NCBI GenBank assembly: GCA_015501055.1
Contig: JADNYV010000870.1
Location: 1-13,764 of the forward strand
Direction: 5' to 3'
Length of the DNA stretch: 13,764 bases
DNA from: Mucidula mucida
Lineage: Eukaryota; Basidiomycota; Agaricomycetes; Agaricales; Physalacriaceae
Part shown: one piece after another, positions 7,631-13,764 of the stretch
How positions within the stretch are numbered: position 1 is the stretch's first letter
Layout of the letters: each line of letters begins with the position of its first letter
Position numbers and translations under genes: made by a program
Notes under the pieces: generated by a model
What the model saw: the letters and a program-made list of their open reading frames with translations, nothing else
Database searches by the model: none
Told to the model about the DNA's origin: nothing

Positions 7631-7749
7631 TGCCACTGACGCTGGAGACGGATGATGAGTTCCTCGCTGACATTCGGCGGTGGTACTCTGAAGATCCGTT
7701 GTTCAGTAAGATTATCAAGAAGCCTGAAGATCACCCACGGTTTCAGTAA
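7495..7749 (+). CDS. Pol segment between RNase H and integrase (frame-shifted piece)
   Basis: From about 7495 to the TAA at 7747-7749 the sensible protein is in a different frame from RT. It is a charged helical stretch (LAERLEPRDVEAAEMEAAREPDPEVP) followed by a conserved-looking FLADIRRWYSEDPLFSKIIKKPEDHPRF, which is the spacer usually seen before the integrase zinc domain. It ends at a stop only because one T appears to be missing from the run at 7741-7743. The next frame continues directly into SVTEGLIFTNNLGGERVLCIP. On its own it is not a gene; it is part of pol. Confidence 0.8.
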   Translation: MAERLEPRDVEAAEMEAAREPDPEVPHELPTVNPTVFESRAKDNVMPLTLETDDEFLADIRRWYSEDPLFSKIIKKPEDHPRFQ

Positions 7750-8753
7750 CTGAGGGCCTGATTTTCACGAATAACCTAGGCGGCGAACGTGTGCTATGCA
7801 TCCCGAAGTCGCCTGCAGGTCAACGCTCTCTACGAGGAGCAATACTGGAAACGGCTCACCGGACAGTGGGACATTTCGGTGCTCAACGCACATCTGATTA
7901 TGTCCGGCGCTGGTACTGGTGGCCGAAGATATCCGCAATGACCGACAGGTTCTGCAAAACGTGTCAGACATGCCATGCGGCTAAGGGAAGTTATCGCGCA
8001 CCGGCTGGAAAGCTACACTCCCTTCCCGTTCCAACGGGAAAGTGGCGCTCAATAGCAATGGACTTTGTTGGCCCATTTCCGGAGGTGCAAGGATACAATT
8101 ACCTGTGGGTAATCATCTGTCGATTAACATCACAGGTGCATTTGATACCCGTACATACCACGAATACTGCGACGGACTTGTCGTTGATCTATCTGAGAGA
8201 GATTGTGCGACTGCACGGCCTCCCAGAGTCGATCGTGTCAGATCGTGATTCTAAATTCACGTCAACATGGTGGCGGCAGCTCCATCGCTTGTTGGGCGCC
8301 AAGTTGCTGATGTCGACCTCGTTTCATCCACAAACGGATGGTATCACAGAACGTGCTAATCGGTCGGTCGCCCAGATCTTCCGAGCAGCAATCCGCGCTG
8401 ATCAGAAGGACTGGCTGATGAAGACTCCATTAGTCGAGTTTGCTCTGAATGCTAGCATAAACGAGACGACAGGATTCGCACCTTTTGAGTTGGTGTACGG
8501 CTACGTACCATCGATGATTCGAGAGGTTCCTGAGTTCCCTAACATCCAGCCGGGTATCCGCGCCTTCGGCGCACAAGCCATGCAGAATCTGTACGATGCG
8601 CATGAGGCAATCATAGCGGCACGCGTGTTTCAAGCTCACAAAGCAAACAGGAAGCGTCGCGAGGAGCCCGAGATTAAGCCCGGGTCGAGAGTTTACCTGT
8701 CAACTCGGAACATTAACTTCCCAAAAGGCAGGGCTCGAAAAACTCTTACCTAA
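7743..8753 (+). CDS. Integrase: zinc-binding and catalytic core domains of element B
   Basis: Integrase inserts the cDNA copy into the genome. The N-terminal zinc domain is visible as His at 7857 and 7872 (AHRTVGH) with Cys at 7953, 7962 and 7971 (CKTCQTC). The core has the full D,D-35-E triad: Asp at 8061 (MDFVGPF), Asp at 8241 (VSDRDSKF) and Glu at 8349 (DGITERANRSV), with 35 residues between the last two. The frame is open from the 7741-7743 T run. It runs to a TAA at 8751-8753 that appears only because the A run at 8738-8742 is one base too long. The GPY/F module and chromodomain-like tail follow in the next frame. No residue needed for catalysis is missing. Confidence 0.9.
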   Translation, partial: SVTEGLIFTNNLGGERVLCIPKSPAGQRSLRGAILETAHRTVGHFGAQRTSDYVRRWYWWPKISAMTDRFCKTCQTCHAAKGSYRAPAGKLHSLPVPTGKWRSIAMDFVGPFPEVQGYNYLWVIICRLTSQVHLIPVHTTNTATDLSLIYLREIVRLHGLPESIVSDRDSKFTSTWWRQLHRLLGAKLLMSTSFHPQTDGITERANRSVAQIFRAAIRADQKDWLMKTPLVEFALNASINETTGFAPFELVYGYVPSMIREVPEFPNIQPGIRAFGAQAMQNLYDAHEAIIAARVFQAHKANRKRREEPEIKPGSRVYLSTRNINFPKGRARKTLT

Positions 8754-9192
8754 GTTTATCGGGCCATATACAGTGGAAGAGGCATTCCCAGCGACGTCAA
8801 CGTACACGCTGGAATTGCCCGAGACATTAGTGAAACGACGCCTGCATAACAGGTTCCACGTTAGCCTGCTCCGCCCATATGAGGAGTCAGACGCACTGCT
8901 TTTCCCAGATCGTAGCGCGCCTGAACCATATGACTTCGGCGCGTCACCCGACGCAGAATTCTTTGTTGATGGTATCGCGGACCACGAGTGGCGTCGGACA
9001 AAGATCTGGTTCCACGTTCGGTGGATGTCAGGCGATGAGACATTTGAGCCACTAGATAACGTCAAGGATCTAAGTGCGCTTGATGAGTACCTCAAATTGA
9101 AAGGTGTCGCGAAATGGGAGGACTTACCAAAGCCTGCCCGTGCAACATCAAGAACACCTGCAAAACGCGCTCGAGCGCGTAAGACGGGATAG
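8743..9192 (+). CDS. Integrase C-terminal end with GPY/F module and chromodomain-like domain
   Basis: This frame picks up right after the A5 run at 8738-8742 with the GPY/F module (KFIGPYTVEEAFP), then RFHVSLLRPYEESDALLFP and PYDFGA. The last part, about residues 80-135 of the segment, matches a chromodomain: FFVDGIADHEW, FHVRWMSGDETFEPLDNV and a closing helix DEYLKLKGV. The Trp/Phe/Trp positions are better kept than in element A. Chromodomains of this group are known to steer integration to marked chromatin. A basic tail (KRARARK) ends the protein, which stops at 9190-9192. Bases 9193-9377 after it hold no clear gene. Confidence 0.88.
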   Translation, partial: LLPKFIGPYTVEEAFPATSTYTLELPETLVKRRLHNRFHVSLLRPYEESDALLFPDRSAPEPYDFGASPDAEFFVDGIADHEWRRTKIWFHVRWMSGDETFEPLDNVKDLSALDEYLKLKGVAKWEDLPKPARATSRTPAKRARARKTG

Positions 9193-9377
9193 ACCTAAAA
9201 GTGGTCGTGATACTGCCCGTGGTGGCTGTGTCATTCCAATGATGAAGGATCGGAATGATATTGCTCCCAACGCGCGGGTAGCTGCATAAGCGAAGAGGTC
9301 AGATTTTTCCCTGGTGTACAACATGAGGACGGTGTGTTAGCCAGGTGGAACTTGACTCACAGCGCGGCAAGTCGGGA

Positions 9378-9430
9378 CTTAAAATAGTTTTTAAGCCGGG
9401 GTGATAGCAGTGTTGTGCTGAATTCACCCC
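9378..9430 (+). other. Two adjacent hairpins upstream of the accessory ORF
   Basis: Hairpin 1: CTTAAAA (9378-9384), loop TAGT, TTTTAAG (9389-9395). Hairpin 2: GGGGTGA (9398-9404) pairs with TCACCCC (9424-9430), with an inner AGCA/TGCT stem. They are two bases apart and end 15 bases before the ATG of the accessory ORF. They could be RNA signals for splicing or translation of that ORF, or a promoter-proximal structure. The role is inferred only from position. Confidence 0.55.
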
Positions 9431-9445
9431 AGCTTGCTATTCCTT

Positions 9446-9748
9446 ATGTCGTCGTCGAACTTCCTCCGAGGTCGTGCACGTGGTACCACGTTTCGTGGTG
9501 CTGATGGGCGTGGTCGCGGTCGTGGCGGTGGTCGTGGCGGTACAGGCTCCACCTCGTTCCGTCCCGACTATCGTGTGCCCCAGCTGGCATTCGAGTATAA
9601 CGACCGTTGCGGGACGATCACTCACCCGGCAGGGAAGTGTACGATTTGCGACGATTATCGTGTACACTTGTACGGGCCACAAGAGAGGCGAGAGCCTACT
9701 TTTGTTGCGGCCCGGGACAACCAGTATCACGCGATGTTGGCCGTGTAG
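9446..9748 (+). CDS. Accessory ORF of element B, N-terminal part: RGG box and zinc-knuckle-like motif
   Basis: The start is the ATG at 9446. An earlier in-frame TTG at 9434 is less likely. Residues about 8-35 form an Arg/Gly-rich box (RGRARG, then repeated RGRG and GGRGG), the kind that binds RNA. Near residues 54-67, C-GTIT-H-PAGK-C-TI-C fits C-x4-H-x4-C-x2-C, which is a retroviral zinc knuckle spaced in reverse order. The frame stops at 9746-9748, but a coiled coil continues in the next frame, so one base is probably missing near 9729-9733. It lies between integrase and the 3' LTR, where some elements carry env or other extra genes; this has no signal peptide or membrane segment, so it is not env-like. 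It is more likely a nucleic-acid-binding helper. I do not recognise the family. Confidence 0.65.
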   Translation: MSSSNFLRGRARGTTFRGADGRGRGRGGGRGGTGSTSFRPDYRVPQLAFEYNDRCGTITHPAGKCTICDDYRVHLYGPQERREPTFVAARDNQYHAMLAV

Positions 9749-10245
9749 CGGAGGACCTTGCCAAAGCAGATGAAGTCATCGCGCGTCTCGAGCATGACAT
9801 TCAGCAGCTGCAATTGGAGAACACGAGTCTCAAGGCAGCGGTGACGTCGGATGTGGACCGTAGTCGGAAACGACTACGTCTGGATGCGACGGAGCCAATA
9901 TACCAGACACAAGTGAAGTTGGTCGCCGATGCGATCAAACTAGCTAAGACCTTCGTCAGCGATGATGCTGGACAAGGCGAGGAGAGGGCATCACCAGACA
10001 TAATCATGGTCTATGGTGAGGACCCGTCGAAAGCCCAGTTCGACATCATGAGGGCCCCCAATTCGTTGGCGCACCTTGTCCCAGCGGCGGATCGTGTATC
10101 GCGACTGACCGCGGCTGACAAGAGGTCCGGATTGAGGGAAGCAGCCGTGACGGTAGCAATCGTCGAGTACCTTGCCGACTCAGCGCCGGAGACGACGATA
10201 TTTGCGGATCCGGCTTTCCCTGATGATCTGGAGAGCGGCTCGTAG
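9732..10245 (+). CDS. Accessory ORF of element B, C-terminal part: coiled coil, basic patch, helical domain
   Basis: This frame carries the likely continuation of the preceding entry. Its first about 35 residues (RVAEDLAKADEVIARLEHDI, then QQLQLENTSLKAAV) have a clear heptad pattern of Leu, Ile and Ala, so a coiled coil for oligomerisation is likely. RSRKRLRL follows directly and could be a nuclear localisation signal. The rest is moderately charged and mostly helical in look (VKLVADAIKLAKTFV, LREAAVTVAIVEYLADSA), ending at TAG 10243-10245. The same frame is technically open back to 9607, but that part overlaps the zinc motif in the other frame and looks unnatural. No known domain is recognised. 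It could be a second Gag-like or regulatory protein. Confidence 0.6.
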
Positions 10246-10253
10246 TATATGGT

Positions 10254-10505
10254 ATGCCGCCCAAACTCGAAGGCGCACTTGAATACTGGTCTCCAGAGAC
10301 AGTCGGATGGCCGGTGATTGATCTCGCGTTTTATCGATGGCGCAGAGTGCTGCTACGCCAGAAGGATCTTGATGATAAGGCGCGACAGACGAAGACTAAG
10401 GGCGGACGGGATGTGGTGATGGCAGGCACCGGAACTACATCCTCCGAGGCGGGGGGTGCGTCAAACAGCGCGCCCATCGAATCGTCGCCTATCGAGTCGG
10501 AGTAA
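10254..10505 (+). CDS. Small ORF after the accessory ORF, possibly its C-terminus
   Basis: An 83-codon ORF starts at ATG 10254, only 8 bases after the preceding stop, and ends 38 bases before the polypurine tract. The first half looks like folded protein (ALEYWSPETVGWPVIDLAFYRWRRVLL). The second half is a polar, Ser/Gly-rich tail. The frame is open upstream of the ATG across the preceding stop (reading ERLVVYGM), so a one-base slip near 10233 would fuse it to the accessory ORF and give a protein of about 350 residues. No homologue is recognised, and it could also be a separate small protein. Confidence 0.45.
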   Translation: MPPKLEGALEYWSPETVGWPVIDLAFYRWRRVLLRQKDLDDKARQTKTKGGRDVVMAGTGTTSSEAGGASNSAPIESSPIESE

Positions 10506-10543
10506 AGCCCTGTGGTCAAGACCTTCATCGATGATTCGGTCTT

Positions 10544-10554
10544 GAGGGGGAGGG
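10544..10554 (+). other. Polypurine tract (plus-strand primer site)
   Basis: GAGGGGGAGGG lies directly against the first base of the 3' LTR, the position at which RNase H leaves a purine primer for plus-strand DNA synthesis. No such tract precedes the LTR at 762, which supports 762-977 being the 5' LTR of element B. Confidence 0.88.
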
Positions 10555-10770
10555 TGTAACGGGGAGTTCCCGATATGGACATGTTTGGCACGAACGTTAT
10601 GTCGATCGCCTTCGGGCGATCTTTACTTACTCTTTTACTACGACTACTGGCTTTGTTTTCTATCCGTTTCTACGCTTACGGGTCCCCGAGGTCCCATTTG
10701 GACTCAATCTTATTGCTTTATCGTGTTATTTCGGGCCCTCCGGACCTCGACAGTGTACCTACGGGTTACA
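10555..10770 (+). repeat. 3' LTR of element B (216 bp)
   Basis: It appears identical to 762-977 by direct comparison, from TGTAAC to GTTACA. It includes the UUCG hairpin at 10604-10621. It is followed by cttgactaga, which has no counterpart left of 762. Confidence 0.93.
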
Positions 10771-11101
10771 CTTGACTAGAATTCTCACCTTGTCTTAGAT
10801 TAACAGTTAGTGAGTCGGTAGGTGTGTATCTTTTTTTCCATTCGCTAGCATTCATCGTTGTAAGTCACGTAGATCTCGAACAAGTGGCGAATTTAGGGTG
10901 GTACACAGACAAACGACGAGTCTACATGACTAACTTTCTATCCCACACATGCGTTGCTTCTATGCCTCCGGGAGAACATGTCTGGAGGTCGAGGCAGTCC
11001 GATACAATGTACATTGATGGTACAAAAACACATGTATATAGTTAGTGTAGATCTATAAATCAGATCAAGTGGCGCAATAGTGCCCAAAGCAAAAAAAAAA
11101 A
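10771..11101. other. Non-coding flank between element B and the host gene
   Basis: No ORF of note and no RNA gene is seen. It should contain the 3' untranslated region of the minus-strand gene ending at 11102. An A11 run at 11091-11101 reads as T11 immediately after that gene's stop codon. A weak short repeat (GTAGATCT followed by CAAGTGGCG) occurs at 10869-10889 and again at 11047-11074. Confidence 0.6.
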
Positions 11102-12308
11102 TCACTCCAGTGCGAATCCTCCAAAATCCAAAAACGCCTCCTCTAACGACATCTTGCGCACAACCAGCGCTTCCACGATGAGCCTAGGCTCCCCTCCGTC
11201 TCCCGTTCCCGGAACTTGCACTTTTTTGCAAAGGAGTGCGACGCAAGCGCTGGGTGGCGAACACGTCGTCGTCACCCTCAACCTCGGTAAGACTGATGGC
11301 AGGTATAGCATCGTCTGTGGTGGCAAAGGGCTGCGGCTCAACCGAGACGTGTAATTCCTCTAGCCCAGAAACCAGCTCATCTGTAGCGACCTCTTTAGTT
11401 GGAGGCAGTGCCTCCGTTGCATGCACCTCAAGCGCCTTGCGCCGGTCCTCCCTCCTGCGATCCCTCGCTTGCCGCCGCTTCTGACCCTTGGTGACCACCT
11501 CTCCATCAGCGTTTTCCCTCGCCATGTGCTTGAACTTTTTCTTCAGCTTTTTGTTGTCTGGAGGAGGGAGGGTGCCTAGTGGGTTGACGCGTCTGCGTAC
11601 AGGACGGGGTTTGAAGACGGATGAGATTTCTAGGTCGATGGAGAAGGTATGAGCCGGCTCAGACTCGGATGCTTCGGATTCGAGATCCATGGAGAAGATG
11701 GAGAGTGACGAGGAGGAAGCATCGCGCAATCCAGCATCGGACTCGGAATTGCCAGTATCGTTGTCGTTATCAGCGTCCGTCTCCGTCTCCGTACCCGTGG
11801 TCAGACCCCCGTCGAAGGAGTCATCCGAAGATACCCTAAATGCCTCCCTTCTACGGTGGCTCCCGTTATAGTCCTCTAGAATGGCCAGTGTCGTCAACGC
11901 GGCGGGTACTTCAATCTCCTTGACCACGATAACACTCGCCCCAATCTCGCCTGCCATCATCTCCAGCGTCTCCAAAGTCTGCTCGAGGTCGGACCGCGGC
12001 AGTCCGACCAAAGCACCAGAATCCGCTACACCGAGCTCATAGTAAGCCTGGCCACCGCCCTCGAGTAGACGCCATTTGAGTTGCGTTACGAGACGCGCAA
12101 AACGTGTGGCAGAAGGCGATAGAAGCTGCAGCTTGTACTCGACATTTCCATCGTCGGATTCGGGTACGAGTTTGGGGATGCTGGTCAGCACTGGGGAAGT
12201 GCTCACTGGGCGTGAAAGAGGCGACGACGACGACGAGGCCGGTGTCGAGATCAAAGAGTCCCAAGGGCTGGGGACACGGGGGCTCTCCGATTCAGATTCG
12301 CCAAACAT
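11102..12308 (-). CDS. Host protein with a GTPBP1/GTPBP2-type N-terminal domain, without a GTPase domain
   Basis: The ATG is at 12308-12306 and one exon is open for 374 codons to 11184. Residues about 57-135 (YKLQLLSP, LVTQLKWRLLEGGGQAYYEL, ALVGL, LETLEMMAGEIGASVIVV) match the domain that precedes the GTPase in GTPBP1/2-like proteins. No P-loop or switch motifs follow. Instead there is an acidic, Ser-rich linker (160-230) and a strongly basic stretch (about 250-295, KKLKKKFKHMAR, KRRQARDRRREDRRK) that may bind RNA or act as a nuclear signal. The 3' end is doubtful: the frame shifts in the A6 run (T6 at 11223-11228 on the plus strand). The next frame gives a convincing end (LIVEALVVRKMSLEEAFLDF) stopping at 11102. 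A one-base indel, or a 38-base intron with GT...AG ends, would join them. If neither is real, the CDS stops at 11184. The function is unknown. Confidence 0.8.
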
Positions 12309-12841
12309 GTCGCTTGTAGTTTTATGTGTATATCAAGTATTGTCAAGGATAGAGGATATTCGAGGGATCATTGTTCGTTTCTGTGCGAGTATGGAGGAAT
12401 GGAAACAATGTGGCTCAGACTTGCGCGGCGAACATGGCTTTAAACGAGAGAGCCCAGTCAGGACGAGTCAAGGAACGTGGCAGTGTTGCGATCGAATGGC
12501 GTTGCATCAGACGAAGAGCGGCGTTTCCCGTTCAGAAATTGTACTGAAAATGAAACAAATAACTCGGAGAATTGACATTAGATGACGATTGCAACCAAGA
12601 TAGAGAGGCGCGCTAACTAAGGACACTGGATATGACGTGGCTAGATACAATACGAGGAGGAATACAGAGGAGATCTAAGTAGCAGAGAAACAAAAAAGAC
12701 GAAACTTGGACGCGATCAAGACTACCACAAAAACAAACTTGTACACAGGGAACAACAGGAGGAACCGGAGACACCAAAACCTAGCCGCCGCCACGAACAA
12801 ACCACACAACGGCTTCGCGCGCCTAATCCAGTATCACATCT
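12309..12841. other. Intergenic region upstream of the minus-strand gene
   Basis: It should hold the promoter and 5' untranslated region of the gene starting at 12308. On the minus strand an AT-rich stretch with gatatacaca lies about 25 bases before the ATG, too weak to call a TATA box. The right half (12600-12830) is A/C-rich with no ORF. No RNA gene is seen. Confidence 0.5.
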
Positions 12842-12909
12842 GACCGGTTGAGGACATTGTCATCCAGCCGTTACTGGAGTTGTACACCGTACAATGTACC
12901 AAGAACAAA

Positions 12910-13328
12910 CGACGGGCACCGACACCCAGCCAGCGTTGGGAATATCATCATCCAACAAAAACTGACTCTGGGGGTTGGGGACATTGTCATCCAACCCAAG
13001 GTGTGGGGGTGTCGGGCCATGGGAAAGAGAAACGGGGTGACTGCCGGTATACAAGTGGTAGTGCAAACTGCCTTTACCGCGTCATGCTTCCGTTTCTGGT
13101 CCTGTCAAACTTGTTCTGTGGAGCGCGAGACGACGGCGCCGACACCCAGCCAGTGTTGTTGGGAATATCATCATCCAACAAAAACTGACTTGGGGGGTTG
13201 GGGACATTGTCATCCAACCCAAGGTTGTGGGGCGTCGGGCCATGGGAAAAGGAACGGGTGACTGCCGGCATACAAGTGGTAGTGCGAACTGCCCCCTACC
13301 GCGTCATGCATCCGTTCCTGATCCTGTC
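12910..13328. repeat. Direct repeat: two copies of about 197 bp at a spacing of 221 bp
   Basis: Copy 1 is 12910-13106 and copy 2 is 13131-13328, nearly identical by eye with a few 1-3 base indels, separated by 24 bases of unrelated sequence. Each copy has two palindromic 22-base motifs of the form GTTGGG-N8-CATCCAAC, 39 bases apart. A fifth, diverged motif is at 12847-12868, just left of copy 1. Small open frames exist on both strands because the motif is palindromic, but frame-breaking indels between the copies argue against a gene. It is probably a local minisatellite or remnant of a non-autonomous element. Confidence 0.8.
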
Positions 13329-13460
13329 GTCGAAGAGTCGATGTGTGGAAAGGTGTGGGAGGGATAGGTATGGTGAAACGTGGTTCCGTGGGTCCTCCTG
13401 TATGTGTGTAAAAGTCGAGAAAATGGAGTAGTCGAAGATCGCGTCGTGAAAAAAAAAGGA

Positions 13461-13764
13461 TTATAAGTCTTCCTCCTCGGAAGACTCACTGCCACCCTCC
13501 TCGCCAGAGTCGCTGCCTTCCTCTGATCCGCTGCCTTCCTCCTCCTCTACTGCTCTGCCTTTTCCTTTTGAGCCAGCGCTTCCCTTTGAACCAGCATCCT
13601 CTTCCTCCGAGTCATCGTCTTCCTCTTCCGACTCGTTACCTCCGGTCTTCCGACTACGAGTTGGAGGAGGCGTGGGGGGAGGGGGTGGTATACTGGCCGC
13701 CTCTTTTTGCAAGCGCTCAATCTCAGCTTCGTGTCTCTCGTGCGCGATCAAGAGTTTTAATCGC
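13461..13764 (-). CDS. 3' end of a host gene with an acidic, low-complexity C-terminus (truncated by window edge)
   Basis: The frame is open from the right edge of the window to TAA at 13463-13461, about 100 codons, so the start lies outside. The first visible residues form a charged helix (HERHEAEIERLQKEAA), then a Pro run (PPPPPTPPP), then a long Glu/Ser/Gly tail with EEEDDDSEEED, KGSAGSKGKGRA and SEEGSDSGEEGG. Acidic tails like this occur in many nuclear and nucleolar proteins, so nothing specific can be assigned. On the minus strand a T9 run follows the stop after a few bases. The plus-strand frames opposite it are artefacts of the repetitive codons. Confidence 0.7.
   Translation of the reverse strand, partial: RLKLLIAHERHEAEIERLQKEAASIPPPPPTPPPTRSRKTGGNESEEEDDDSEEEDAGSKGSAGSKGKGRAVEEEEGSGSEEGSDSGEEGGSESSEEEDL

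Larger units (their letters stand above)
762..10770 (+). mobile_element. Full-length 10.0 kb Ty3/gypsy LTR retrotransposon (element B)
   Basis: Two 216-bp direct repeats that appear identical bound the element. The domain order is gag, protease, RT, RNase H, integrase, chromodomain-like tail, which is the Ty3/gypsy (Metaviridae) order, and a polypurine tract touches the 3' LTR. Unusual points: the Gag-protease ORF is very long (1426 codons). An extra coding region sits between integrase and the 3' LTR. There is no TGG-type primer site next to the 5' LTR, and there is no target-site duplication (bases 757-761 and 10771-10775 differ). Pol is broken by one in-frame TGA and several one-base shifts. 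Identical LTRs normally mean a recent insertion, or later LTR conversion. Confidence 0.93.

Noticed and set aside
9607..9731. The upstream part of the second accessory frame as coding
   Set aside because: It overlaps the zinc-motif frame and reads as unlikely protein. The sensible sequence starts near 9732.
11236..12585. Plus-strand frames opposite the GTPBP-like gene
   Set aside because: They are low-complexity shadows of the minus-strand coding sequence, and none has a recognisable domain.
12848..13271. Small ORFs on both strands in the 220-bp repeat
   Set aside because: The two copies differ by indels that break the frames, and a palindromic motif creates similar peptides on both strands. 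Kept as a repeat only.
12842..13328. CRISPR-like array
   Set aside because: Spacing is irregular (88, 39, 184, 39), the context is eukaryotic, and the intervening sequence is itself repeated.

Overview
The window looks like a piece of a basidiomycete (probably Agaricomycotina) genome. The basis is a chromodomain-type Ty3/gypsy retrotransposon with a very large Gag, together with low-complexity, intron-poor flanking genes on the minus strand. The species cannot be named from the sequence.

Layout, left to right. (1) Bases 1-761 hold the end of an older or divergent Ty3/gypsy element (element A): the C-terminal integrase and chromodomain-like tail, stopping at 734. (2) Bases 762-10770 are a complete-length 10.0 kb Ty3/gypsy element (element B) bounded by two 216-bp LTRs that look identical by eye (762-977 and 10555-10770). 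Each LTR starts TGTAAC and ends GTTACA, and a polypurine tract abuts the right one. Element B has a structured leader, a 1426-codon Gag-protease ORF, reverse transcriptase-RNase H, integrase with a chromodomain-like end, and then an unusual extra coding region of about 1.1 kb (9446-10505) between integrase and the 3' LTR. (3) Bases 10771-11101 are non-coding flank. (4) A minus-strand host gene at 11102-12308 encodes a protein with the N-terminal domain of GTPBP1/GTPBP2-type GTPases but no GTPase domain. (5) Bases 12309-13460 are intergenic and contain a 220-bp direct repeat carrying short palindromic motifs. (6) The right edge holds the acidic C-terminal tail of another minus-strand gene.

The reading frame of element B is interrupted by one in-frame TGA between protease and RT and by several single-base shifts that fall at short homopolymer runs. 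The neighbouring host gene seems to carry the same kind of defect in an A6 run. Together with identical LTRs, this suggests that some or all of these shifts are sequencing or assembly indels rather than decay.

The most interesting material is in element B. An accessory ORF follows integrase and carries an RGG box, a C-x4-H-x4-C-x2-C motif, a coiled coil and a basic patch. The untranslated leader holds a regularly spaced row of small hairpins. No target-site duplication and no tRNA primer site are visible where they would be expected.
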